Below are positions 24,901 through 36,999 of a stretch of 64,000 nt of DNA, piece after piece. The DNA is from Rotaria macrura (Eukaryota > Rotifera > Eurotatoria > Philodinida > Philodinidae). Location: assembly GCA_900239685.1 (NCBI GenBank), contig OENT01000188.1, positions 1 through 64,000 on the forward strand, given 5' to 3'. The notes under the pieces are model-generated. The model was not told where the DNA came from. It saw only the letters and a program-made list of their open reading frames with translations, and did not search any database. The position numbers and the translations under genes are program-made. The stretch's first letter is position 1. Every line of letters begins with the position of its first letter.

Positions 24901-27212
24901 TATTTACTAAACGGATTATGACAGACATTTAATAGATTACATATAAATGTGTAATAGGATGCAAACTTGCAAATACACATAAACTAAATTTCCATGCTTT
25001 CGATTTTATCGAGTGATTTCTTAGAAACATGTGAGAAGTTCAAAAGTGCAAACGTCTCAATGAATATGTCTTCTATTGTGTACAAGCAAGCTACATGTTC
25101 TCTTTGATGTTAGAAGCGTCTCATTTTCATGAAACGAGTTCGATTGAGTGTACTTCAAATTTGTCCCGCAAGATATAAAATTTACTATTGTGAATGTGAT
25201 TGATTGACCTAGAAATACTTTCTATTAATATTTGATACTTTTTATGTTCCAAAGTTTCTGTCGAAGATCACAATAATTAGAAGTAAACAAGATATTCTAG
25301 TTTCAACGAAACTTCTGTGCTGTGTAAATGGAATGGATTGATCTTCAATTTTTTAGTGATAGCACTATGTTTCATGAGAAACGAACAATTCACTTCATTA
25401 AGATGAATTTTAAAAAAACGTATTTCAACTAGTCGAATTGCTGTCATGTATAAGATTATTATTTCAGATACATTGTTTCAAAGTATGTTTTTTATGACAT
25501 TGTTATCTAGAGTGCATACAAAAACTCTTGTTACTTTTTGTTTTGGACAACAAGTCAAGTGAGAATGAGTCATCTATAATCTAAATATGTAGTGCGTAGT
25601 TTTTATTTTTACTAAACATAATTTGATAACTTACCTTGAATTTATTTTTTAACAGTATTAAAGCAGATTCAATGCAAAGAAAGCAAGATGAACTATGAAA
25701 ACTCATCAAACATTCCGGAGACAAGAATTCATCTGGAGATGAATTAAACTTTGAATAGATTTTCCCATGACTAATGTACATGCTCTTTTTCGGTAAAAGA
25801 TCGAGTGTGACTTTCTTTTCGAAAAAATAGAGAAATTAATAAGATAAGACTTACTAATATTCCAACATTAGCACCGGGTCCCATGAATCCTGCATTAGCT
25901 TGTTTAGGATACGAATTATAGTTCGTATTGAATCTAGTGGGATTTTGTGAATTCGTATTTGCATTTAAAACATTATTTAAATTATTGGTCATATTCATTC
26001 GAAACGAATTTTGATTTTTCCATGATGAACTACCTAAAAAATGTAAAGCTAGTAGTTAGCACAGTAGAATTATTTTTTAAACATTCACGGCAAAGTTCAT
26101 TTCTTAAAAACTAATCTCAGTCTAGATACATTCAATTTGAAGACATGGATTTGGCATCATAGACATATTTATGTACGTATAGATATTTAATATTTTTGTT
26201 TTCTAAAAGTATTTATTCGGACGCCTCGATTCTTTACATATGTTAATACGTAATGTCCATAAATACTCTCAACTTCTCATTTTTTCCCGGATAAATTTGG
26301 TCGAAAAATCTCTTCATTTCATGATTGTGGTGAACTTCTTTCCTCACATTTTCAGTACACAAGAATGAGTTCAAAATCTACGTGTTTATACCTCTAGCAG
26401 CAGCAAAATAATTTTGAGTTGGATTATAGTTATTAACTAAACATAAGAAAATAATTTTCTTTTTGTAACTGATTGTTTTATGTCTATACACATACAAGTA
26501 TTCTGGCGTAGTGGAACATCATTTTCTAATGAACTCGTTTGACCAACTGATGCATGCGTTAACCAAGATATTCCACCTAAGCCATAACCAGCATTATCAT
26601 AGCTATCATTTACATGTGGACCAGTACCACCATAAAATCCGAGACCATAAAATACCTTAGAAGAAAAGACATGAAAACGAACTTGGTGAAATTCAATCGT
26701 TTTGAATTCTTGTTGTTTATAGACTTACTTGAAATGGCAATGCTATTGTTGGCAAATTGTTTTGTGCTCGTAAATCAATCATTTGTTTCGGATGTGCTTG
26801 ATTCAATTTTGCTTGTGCCATATTATATAATGCTTGTTCATCATATCGTCCAGGTAAGATATGATATTTCCATAGTAAATTTGGATCTTCCTGTTTTTCC
26901 TGCAGATGCATCATTGCATCATTATTGGGTGCAAATATTGTAAATTCATTCATAAGACCAGGCTGTTGTTGTTGTTGAGGATACATACCTTGTAATAACA
27001 TTTGTAGATCTTGTTGACGAATTAATTGTTGATGGAACTATATTGATAGTTTCAAATAAGAGAAAGAAGAAAACAAACATTTTTGTACGTTTTTCTTCTT
27101 CTTTAAAACATACCAATGTTAGATCAGGCATGGTAGCTATGTCATCAAACGGGCCAGCAGAACAATTGTTAATAAAAATGATTAATAAGATAGAAAATTG
27201 TATGAAATTCAT
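18970..27212 (-). CDS. Secreted multi-FAS1 (fasciclin-domain) adhesion protein
   Basis: Seventeen exons in order: 27212-27114, 27037-26729, 26655-26496, 26436-26392, 26033-25855, 24864-24713, 24653-24485, 24429-24297, 24237-24087, 24024-23856, 22576-22000, 21944-21837, 21014-20954, 20902-20764, 20706-20041, 19389-19242, 19190-18970. They sum to 3486 nt, 1161 aa. A signal peptide (MNFIQFSILLIIFINNCSA) is followed by four FAS1 units: about 30-315 (FTIFAPNNDAM ... GIIHVIDNILWPP), 315-465 (TWFLPNDQAF ... GNGVVYPISAIL), 466-770 (LRRHILQFPLY ... GVMHVIRG) and 771-1090 (YTLFIPTNAALQSV, FVLRHICADVLLDP). Units 1, 3 and 4 carry long Asn- or Gln/Pro-rich insertions. The last 20 residues are hydrophobic (FPCIILFFIISIIF) with a short polar tail, suggesting a GPI signal or membrane anchor. 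Known role: FAS1 proteins (periostin, TGFBI, fasciclin I) mediate extracellular adhesion; the partner is unknown. Six introns exceed 350 nt, the longest 22577-23855 (1279 nt). The donor after exon 15 (GTGTTT) is weak, so that junction is the least certain. TTTTTTCAG at 27222-27230 precedes the ATG. Confidence 0.85.
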
Positions 27213-30200
27213 GTTGGTATTCTGAAAAAAAAACAAAGAACAAAAATTGTTTCAAGATATTTACTTGTCTAGAGTAAAATAACGTTGATATCTAAAAAAA
27301 GATCTAAGTTCTTTTAGCATAGAACTCATTGTCGAGATAGACACAAGAAAGAGTGAATGGGGAGTAATATCGAACACATACAATTGACCGTATGAGGACG
27401 ATGTGACCATTTTACAATGATTAGTCGATGAACTCAATCGTAGTTTCTTTCTTTTTTGTTCTCTTTTGAAAGTTCAAATCGAACAATGTAAAACAATCAT
27501 GATCAAAGATTGTTCTTGATGGTGTTTGACGATGAATAAAAATAAATGATGTTATTTTGTCAATAATGACATGTATGATAGACAAGAATTTTGTTGGATT
27601 CGAATGCAAAGAATAATTAAATATATATATGGTCTTATCGTTCATGTCATCAACTATCCAAAACGAAAATTATTTATCAAAGTCATTCTTATCTATCTTT
27701 CTACTTTTTCCTGTTACAATATTTGATACCTGTCATCGAAATCATTGATCATATTGATAAAGAAGCTCCGGAGATTTCTCAATTTTACATCAGTACTAAA
27801 AGACAATTTACCTTCTCAACTACGCAAATCATACCGAACATATGACATTTTCTCTTAATATTATTAATGTATAAGTCTGTTACAAGTATGTCAACAATAT
27901 TAAAAAAGAATTACTATCATATGATAATAATTTAACATTGAAATCCTAACATGTGATATAATCCATGTTTCATTGTTCTATATCATGAAAGTACATTCAT
28001 GATTAGATCTGTAAGTTTTACTTCCATTGGATGGGTCTGTTTCGTTTTAAAATTAATATATACAATGAAAACCTAAATAGTGATCAGAAATATTTCATAG
28101 TTTTGTACCGATTATTATTATTTTTTCAAATATATATTCAAAAGTTTTTCTTTTTACTATTATACTAATGTATTTAATTGAAACTAAAGAATAGTAATAA
28201 ATGTTTTTTGTTCACATATATGATCAATCATCATTAATTGTAGAAAATGACAATTGATGAATAATTAGTTTAATGATAAAATTCATACTCGATTACTACT
28301 TTTTTTTTTGAATATGTCAAAATGGGTTTTTATTCGTTTTTCTCTTTGTCCATTTTACTTTACCTTGAATGAAACTATTGCTATTTGAATATCATCAGTA
28401 AGCTTATAATGAAAACAAAACAAAAAGAACATAGATCGATATTTCAGGGATCAAGCACATCCTAAAAATTAACGTGCAAAAAAACTTTTCGTTTTACTGA
28501 ATGGACTCTGGATTTGATCAATGATACATTATTTCTTTTTCTTGACACATCTTAATTGCTCTAGTCAATTCAAAATACAAAAAACAACTCATATGATTCT
28601 CGAATTATTATATGATAACATGTTTAAATATCATACTATTATAACGAATGAAATTCTACCATTAAATTCTTCAATTTTATTCGTTATAGAATATGTACGA
28701 CAAGAGACAATGCCTAAGTCATACAATTCTATCGTACACTAATCAATAACTAATGAGTAGATACGATGTGTAATGATGCGCACTTATCATGAATGAATAA
28801 AAATGTCACAATAAAAGGCAAAGAATACATAATAATAAAAACGATATGATCAGAATGCAAAATACTATTTAAAAAAATGGAAAAGGAGATACTATTCAAA
28901 AAAAAGAAGAAGAAGAAAGCAAATTCTAAGTGTTCTTCATTACTTTCTATTGATTATTTGGAATATTCTTAATGCTTAACCTATAGTCAACAATAGAATA
29001 TGAAAACAAGATAAATACTATTATATTTATTTATTGAGAAGCCTTTAGAAGACTACGTGAAACAATATACAAAGAAAAGATTAAAATGAATTGTAAAAAT
29101 TTCACTTAGATCGTTCGCCATTCTATAATGATACATTTTATTGGGTTTCATTTCATAAACAAAAGAACGATCATCTAGGTCATTTCTTTTGACTGAAGAG
29201 AGTAAGACAATTTGCGGGAGAGACATCAACCGTTGCTTCTGAAAAGGCTTGAGTTTTTAGTATAGAGTATATTGCCATGTGAATTTCACTGCATGTTACT
29301 AGTTCATTATACCATGATAATCAAACAGCTGTGAAATTCTCATAACAATTCTTGTAAGCACTTCCGAGTGTAACAATTCGTTTGTTTCTTTCAGGTAAAA
29401 ATCTGACTTCGAAATTTGATTCGATATTTTATTTACTTTTTTGCTACATTATACAGTTTTTACTATGACTAAATCGAAGATGATCTGATAGTTTTCTTTG
29501 GAAATTGAGAATTTTTACTTTTTATGAATTCTAACCTATCTCGATCGCATTGAACATAGTTCTGCTGTAATTTATATTCGTCACTCTTCCGCTGTAGCAA
29601 CTGTTCAAAACATAATTCATATACAATCAGGAGTTATCCGTAAAGTTTGTGCATTGTCGATTCGTCTCTATGAATTTTATAAAAATGTTGCATCGTTTGG
29701 AAAATAATAGTGATCAATATGTGTGTTCTCGATTTATTTGATATCTATTCTTTCGTAGGATATTGGTTTGAATCTAGAACTGAATGAAAAATATTATCAT
29801 AATATAGTCTTTACTCGTTCATCAAGAATTTATGTTGTTCCATTGGATCTTATAGATTTCTCATCATAATATTGCATTTTGTTAAAGATTGTTTTCTACC
29901 TACTGTTAATGACATGAGACATCTATTGAATGGCAGAAGATATTAACGTTTTGATGTTTCTATGTATTGGCATGTTCGTATTCGTATTCGACTGTGATTC
30001 CATAGTTCTTGTCTATGTCGTTTAACGGCTAGGAAATACTATGTAAAATATGTTATCACTTCTGACATTTAATAAGTTACAAAGAAAAAGAAACATTTCT
30101 CGTATGTCGATGATTTACGATAACTTATAGGTAACCAAGACACGACGTGATCTATCTCCGATCGTTAACATAGAAGAATTGAAAACCACTTTGTTACATT

Positions 30201-31747
30201 ATGTACGTGCAATAGTGCATATTTTTGACACAACATAGAATGATGCTTCTTCATGAATTTCTTCTGTCAAGGTTTTATCTTCTGCAAGTGAGTCTATGTA
30301 TTCCCCAATGCTAAGAATTTGATATTCGATTATGATGATAGATGAGAAGATTTTTTGGAAAGTATAGGCGCTTCATACTCATGGATGATAGTTAAGAATT
30401 GGATATCCTTACAAAGAATTACAAAATGGGCATTAATCATTTTCTTTCGCTCTTATCAGGATTTTGGGTTTTAGAAACGTAGCCTTAAGTCATTACAACA
30501 GTAGCGTTGACTAAAAGATCTATAGTGTTTATAAGCTGCATTGTTGGTTTCTTTAAATTGAATTCTTTCTCTCACATCTACTTCGTTACAAATTATATCA
30601 GTTATGCGACCACGAACAATGACGACTAGGAAAGAATCAGCTCCATAAACTTCTTTTCTTCAAACTTATCCAATAGTAAATGATGTATCTGTTGAGACCT
30701 ATGATGGCATAATGGTTATCGTCAATCACATTGATCAAGTTGCTATGTAGTGAATAAACGAAAAACGAATATCAATACTATTTATAGCATACGCATAAAT
30801 GTTCATTACATTCATGATGAGTCTATGATTGTGTAGTTCATTATTGATGAGTATCGAACTCTGAAGATTCGATGATTTCACGTAGAGATTGTTCGGATCT
30901 AATCCTTTACTTCCTTGATATTGCGAGCAACTTCCTAGTGTTTAAAACACAATATGTCTATATTTATTCACGTTCAAAAATCTTATTGTAACATAACAGC
31001 TCAAATCTGCTCTACTACTAAAACTTGTTCTCATCCATCATGAACAAGCTTCATTTTTTTGCATGTACATGAATGATGTGAAAAATTAGCACATCATACA
31101 TCTCTGGTGAATCGAAATCGTAGACTTCTCGTTTGTCACTCGATTGAACTTATTGCTTTTTCAGTAACGACAACGGTTTTGAAACAAAGAGAGAACGAGA
31201 AAAAACATATCTTGGCGTGTAAAACTGACGCATACAGTTTGTACAGATATTTTTTTACATGATGTTCGTAAATGTAACAATCGGAAGTGGTTAAAATTTA
31301 CAGACACAGTTTTCAATTTTATGCTAGTCATGTCCTACGCTAAGTACAGATAACCCTATTGATGATCTGAACAAGTAATTATAAGAACAAACCAAGCATA
31401 AAGGATAGTTTGAGGCACGACGAATAATGAAAAGCAACTGGGAAGATACACGAGTAGAAGAAGCAAGACATACAAGAAGGGAAAGACCAAATGAAAAAGA
31501 AGGTTGTACGATGACGAAAAGAAAAACAATAAAACACAAATCATTTATTTTATCGTTTTTGAGTAATATCAATCCGCATCAATAAAAGACAACCATTTGA
31601 AAAGAAACTATTCTCATCGACTCAGTAAATGTTGCACACGACACCCTAGTATCAATAGTGATCGAAGTAATTGTTTTTTTTTGTTTTTTGAAAATTATCC
31701 CAAATAAAAGCATTATCATGGAATAGTGAGGAACCTACCTTCATCAG

Positions 31748-32068
31748 TCATGAACATGATCGAAAGTCGACTCGAAACTTTTCTAACAGTATAGGTTGTT
31801 GAGATTCGAGAAGAAGAGAGTACAGAGGAAATAGCAATGTAAGATTAGGCAAAGTGTAAACGAGGAGATATTGATATGGAATCTTAAACTGATATACAAC
31901 GCCAAGATCTATTTTTAGTGATGTCTGAATATTTCCGGTGGTCTTATTGATTGTTGATTTCAGCAATAATTTATTCGTCCGAATCAATTCTAAATATTTG
32001 AACTCTCCGACGGATTCATGTTTCTCTTCATCTATTTTAAGGCTTACCACTGATCGTTTTACTTCCAT
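31748..32068 (-). pseudogene. Possible non-LTR retrotransposon (LINE) reverse-transcriptase fragment
   Basis: A 106-codon open frame contains EFKYLELIRTNKLLLKSTIN, which resembles the FKYLG block found after the catalytic core in LINE reverse transcriptases (usual pattern: FKYLG, a short turn, then a helix starting with E-I-x-x-R-I). The downstream helix of that block is only loosely matched, and the catalytic YxDD region is not seen on either side. If real, it is an old remnant. I hold it as a weak call. Confidence 0.18.
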
Positions 32069-32810
32069 ATGAAATATTTGTACTACCGATTTCGAAACAG
32101 TTATGGACAGTTTCCACTATTTGTGAGTACGTGGAAAACTAGCCAATAGATTCGTGAGCCTTTTTTTCCTAAATATTCTATCATAGTCTAGGACGCAAAC
32201 ATCATATATCAATAGATGATTTGAATGAGCTTCCAGATAGTTTGCCAGATCTGAGTGGAGAACGATGAATAAATACAGACTGAGACTACTTCCATGAGGA
32301 AATTCTCTATTTATGTCAAAGATTTTTGAACTTACATACCCAAAGTCTACATAAAATTTGCTATCATTTTACCAGCTTTCACTCATAACCACATCAAATC
32401 ATAAACGTTTTGATAATCAACATGTTATTCTTTATTTCTTGATAAATCGAAATTATTTGATTAGATAGAAGACATTTTGATTGGAAACCCGATTCTTCCA
32501 ACGGTAACAAAACGATTGGTTTCAGCCGAGTGCCTGATTCTCTGTAAAAAGCACTTTTTTGAAATATAGTTGAGTATCTAACTAAGAAAGAATATTGAAG
32601 GAGTTTTTTCATACTTCGAAACATGGGAATACAACTTATTTAGAACTATGATTTTGACTTTTTTTTTCTAATAATCGGATTACCAATATTCGTCGTCTTA
32701 CTGTAAATTAAAACAATTTTTTAAGCATGGAATATAGCTCAGTGATCTTAGCCGATATCCCAATCAAGTGTTTATCCATCGAAATAGATTGTTGACATAT
32801 ATGTCAATTA

Positions 32811-33060
32811 CAGGTGATTCAAAAATTATTCGCCTACCTCAGTAATGCACGATATGTTGTTCTTCATGGTTGAGCCCAATCGATTCGAGCTGCCACTTAA
32901 ATATAATTTTACTGTAGGTCATAGACAGTTTGTATAGCACTGCTTTCACTAATCGCTCCTTCTTTTATTTTGAAGCAACATTCTTCCAATACAGTGTATT
33001 TTCATGAACAAAAATTATTCGTCCAGTATTAAAAGACACATGCATGTGGAATTAGTAACT
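32811..33060. mobile_element. Possible Tc1/mariner terminal repeat remnant (IR/DR type)
   Basis: CAGGTGATTCAAAAATTATT follows a TA dinucleotide at 32809-32810, the shape of a Tc1-like terminal repeat start with its TA target. The core CAAAAATTATTCG recurs in the same orientation at 33009, 189 nt further on, as the outer and inner direct repeats do in IR/DR-type Tc1 elements. No transposase frame and no matching inverted end were found nearby, so at best this is a solo end. Confidence 0.25.
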
Positions 33061-34759
33061 ATCATTTACGATTCTAGACTTTGAAGAGCACATTCTAATT
33101 TAAATAATTGTATAAATTCGTTGAACTGCAGGATTCTCTGTGGTATGGATCACTTTGAAGCATAGAAATTCTGATGTCTCGAAAGAGCAACTTCTATTTT
33201 ATTGGATTCAAAAAAATTGAATCTAGGATTGAAACGAAACAACTAATCAGAATAATACTTTAATATTGCTTTTCGATAGCATTCGAGTGGATTGGTATAT
33301 ATGAAGCCTTGAAAAATAATCAAGTGATGTTCTGCTTTAGTTTCTTATCGCATTCATAAGATTTAACCGAGAAAAGAATCATACAGCTAAATCCTAACTG
33401 GCGAGATAGCTTAATGATGTACATAGATTTGCACTGTAAAGCATTGCAGCATTAAGCCTTACAAGAGTTCCTACCTATGTAATAAAACCACAATAGTATT
33501 TTGTATCATCGTTAATAGATGTGCTGCACCCATGATAAATAGAGTTCTAAATAAATCTCATTTTCTATCTCAGGTAACTTTCTGTTATTAGTCCATATCT
33601 TACATTGTTGTACCGCAATATTAAACACTGGCTAATAGAGAAAACTCAATTTCATTGTATTTTTTTATGTAGAATGTTGACCATGTATAGAACAATGCTG
33701 TCATTTTAAGCTGCTTAGAAAAAATAAATAAAGAAAAGCATTCGTGAAATGAATAACATAGGAGCTCACTATGATGTGCTACATAGTGATATATATTTAT
33801 ATAATTGAATTTTGGAGTGTATTCGACTCAGACATTAAGACAAAAGAAGTATCATGGTCATACAGATGTGAATGAATCATTTTCTTGTCTACTGTATATA
33901 GTTCATAAGGATCAATGGGACTGGAATGAACAAAATTAGAGAATTAAGTGTAACATTGTGAGTACTCCGTTTAGTAAGATCTGAACAATATCATTGTTTG
34001 CCATCTAACAACTTTTATTAATCAAATTAGTTCTGATTAATTGTTCAACCTTTTTGTCTTGTATTAAAGATGATGTATAATTGTTATTATAAATTCACTA
34101 TATAATGGCTTGTCTACTTCTATAGTGCATAGATATTTGATTGAGTCAGTTAGTTTTCATATGGATTTCTGTTAAAAGTCAGATGCAAGTTTATGCTGGT
34201 TTGTGTTGATTGTAGGTTGGCAAGGTGAGTATTGCCTTCAAAGACAACACTTTTTTCTCCTTACTGAGTGTCATTCGTGTTGAAAAAACGAACCAGCAAG
34301 ATGTGCTCTTTGTTCTTTCGTTTTGTAAAAAACATCCATAAATCTTTTACTTCAACTTTCACCAATAACTGAAACTGTATATGAGAAGAAAATTCTTTAC
34401 TTATGTTTTCGTGAATGAATGATTCATCGACTGCTTTCTCTATGGTAAATGCAAAAAAAAAACCCAACAAAGAGAGTATCGCCACAATTTTGGGATCTGC
34501 ACGTCTTATTTTGTTTTTTTTTTATGTAATTTTGATGAAACTGATAAAGTTCGATTGCAACATTTAGTTCAAGGTAAGTCTATCATATCTTATGTTAACT
34601 TTCTCACCATTGAGTATAACTTTATGATGAATGGAAATCAAAACTATTTTAACTACAATCGTTTATAGAATTCTTTTTATACGTTGTCAACTTTGAGAGT
34701 ATCACAGAAATTCGGTTACACATACTTTCAACTTGGCGAGTTCACATGTGAATACGAAC

Positions 34760-36999
34760 ATGGCCAATAAACAAGTGGAAATGAACGAAACTATCAGTGA
34801 CAATTTTTTTGTATGAATTTTAATTTATTATTACAACATTCCTTTAAGATCTACTTGCTGTTTAAGGGAGTTCCATTAACTGAAATCCCGGATATGATTC
34901 GCACGCCTCCTGTTCTGAAAGATATGCAAGATATTGATGATATTGGTCATACATTTATGATCAAGGTAGAGAGTATGATAGGTTACACCATCGAAATAAA
35001 GAAGAATTCAATTTTATTTTCAAAAAGCCATTCAAATACGATCCATTGAATCCCGATCGGGAACCAGAACCAATTCATGGCATGGGAAACTATATTGATA
35101 TATGGGACGATAACCATGTTCGTTTGCCATGTTCTCCATTCAACATAACGGTAGCTTTAACGCAAATGTATTTCTTCATGAGTACAGAAATTTTATTTAT
35201 AGAATGATGGAAAACCAAAATGGCCAATAATTCAAAATGCCATGATAAAACTCAAACAAAAATGTGAGAAGAAAACAGCCACTGTCAATGATATTAAAGT
35301 GAGATGTTCCTGTGTTAGCTTTCATACAGGCACTCATATTTAGATTTAGATTGCGATAGAAGAGAGCAACGGAATGAATTTTGAAATTGGCTGCCTAGAA
35401 GAGTTACTTACTCAAGTGATATTTTGCATGCACGCCCCTATTCACTCTAAGTCAATGAATATGTTTTTTTAAAATTATTATTAGACTTGTAATGCTAACG
35501 ACCGAGCTCACTTCATGCAGATTATTCTTCCTAAAATGATATCACTTGCACTTGATGTCGGCATTATTTGCACTCAGGTTTTTATGAAACTTCTGTCCTT
35601 TTCTTGTGATAATTTTTGAGCACTTTGTTTTTAGCCACCTCCACTATTACCCATCGAAAATAATCGTTCCGTAACCATGTCTCAACATCAGGCTGGTTCC
35701 TTATTAGCTTGTGCTTTTTTCTGTCTCTTCCCTCAACAATTTAATCGACAAATAAGTAATAAACAACAGACATATCAAAGTCTCAATTTCTATCAGTAAG
35801 AGCGAATACAAATTCGTGCTCTTGTGAGAAATGTGTTGTTTTTTTTTCAATTAAAGTCTTTTACGGAGTGGATCACCCTGGAAGCGTGAAAAACTCAAAT
35901 GCATTCTACATTACTTCGGACGCATCACTGAAAATAGTACGCACTAATTATTCGTTTTTTTATTACTATGCTCTTCGTTACTCATTGAACTTCTTCAATT
36001 AGTGCCAAAAGGTGTTCTTACATTTCGACGATTTGCTCTTCCCACGAGCTGGATGCCTAAATGGACTGAATCAACAGCACCATTGTGCAAAATTCATATG
36101 GTCAAAAATAAACTCATCGAAGATATGCACGGCTTGTTACAAGTTGACTTTGCGAATGAATTCATCGTGAGTAAAATAGAAAACGAAATTCTTCTTCTTA
36201 CTTTGCTAATTATGACAAAACAAAACAATTTACAGGGTGGTGGTGTGATGGACGAAGGTATCGTTCAAGAAGAAATTCGTTTTACCATTTGTACCGAAAT
36301 GCTTGTTAGTATACTTATCTGTGAAGTAATGCAACCGAATGAATGTATCTTTCTAATTGGCTGTGAACAATTCACAACTTATAGTGGTTATGCAACTACA
36401 TTCAAGGCTAAAGATACCTTTATCGATACAACACCTAAGTAATTTATTGACTCGTTATTAAGATATAGCTTAAATTGAGACACTAATATTCTATTAAGAG
36501 ATAGTTGGGGTCGAAAATTAACTCATGTCGTAGCTATGGATGCAATATACTATGCGAATCCTCTCGATCAATATTCTATTGAATGTATGAGTCGGGAAGT
36601 CATCAAGGCTTACACATGCTTTCGTACTCCAAGTTATATGGAGAAGTCTATGTTCGGTGTTGCTACTGGAAGTTGGGGCTGTGGTGCATTTAATGGAGAT
36701 CGACAACTCAAAGGTAAGAAATCTAGTGGTAAAATATGAGAGAATCATACGGTTTGTTTCGAATAGCCATCATACAATTGATGGCTGCGTCTGAAGCTCG
36801 TCGTCCACTCATCTATACCACACTCGATAATCATCACTTATTTTCATCGTTCTGGGAAGTATATCAATGTTTGGCGAATCAGCAAGCAACTGTACGAGAT
36901 CTGTGCCGTTGTCTTCAAACGTTTTCGATTTGTTACAATCAATCGACATTATTCGATTTCATATTAAAAACACCTCTGTCATTACTCAGACAGAATTGA
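34760..36999 (+). CDS. PARG: Poly(ADP-ribose) glycohydrolase
   Basis: Twelve exons: 34760-34810, 34867-34945, 35002-35150, 35203-35298, 35350-35415, 35485-35577, 35635-35795, 35857-35936, 36003-36166, 36236-36438, 36499-36713, 36767-36999. They sum to 1590 nt, 529 aa. The accessory helical part includes NHVRLPCSPFN and ALDVGIICTQPPPLLPIENN, then MSQHQAGSLLACAFFCLFPQ. The macrodomain catalytic part has the signature LLQVDFANEFIGGGVMDEG at an exon junction, the tandem glutamates QEE at residues 324-326 (the second Glu is catalytic in the family), CEQFTTYSGYA, VVAMDAIYYANP and VATGSWGCGAFNGD. Known role: hydrolyses the ribose-ribose bonds of poly(ADP-ribose) after DNA damage signalling. Human PARG (976 aa) has a long regulatory N-terminus that is absent here, so this is a compact catalytic form; the start at 34760 is the only ATG joining in phase. 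All introns are about 50-70 nt. The intron after exon 2 uses a weak donor (G|GTCATA), chosen because the alternatives break frame. Confidence 0.92.

Larger units (their letters stand above)
27213..34759. other. 7.5-kb region without supported genes
   Basis: Very AT-rich sequence between the 5' ends of the fasciclin gene (-) and PARG (+). No exon chain fits. Two weak mobile-element-like remnants are reported separately (31748-32068 and 32811-33060). A tRNA-like A box at 32729-32760 was rejected. The upstream parts of both divergent genes must lie at the two ends, but no clear core promoter motif stands out. Confidence 0.4.

Noticed and set aside
32729-32795. tRNA-like 5' half with an A box (ATAGCTCAGTGATCTTAGC)
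   Set aside because: No B box of the GGTTCGA type and no 3' acceptor strand pairing with GGAATAT, so not a tRNA gene; at most a fragment.
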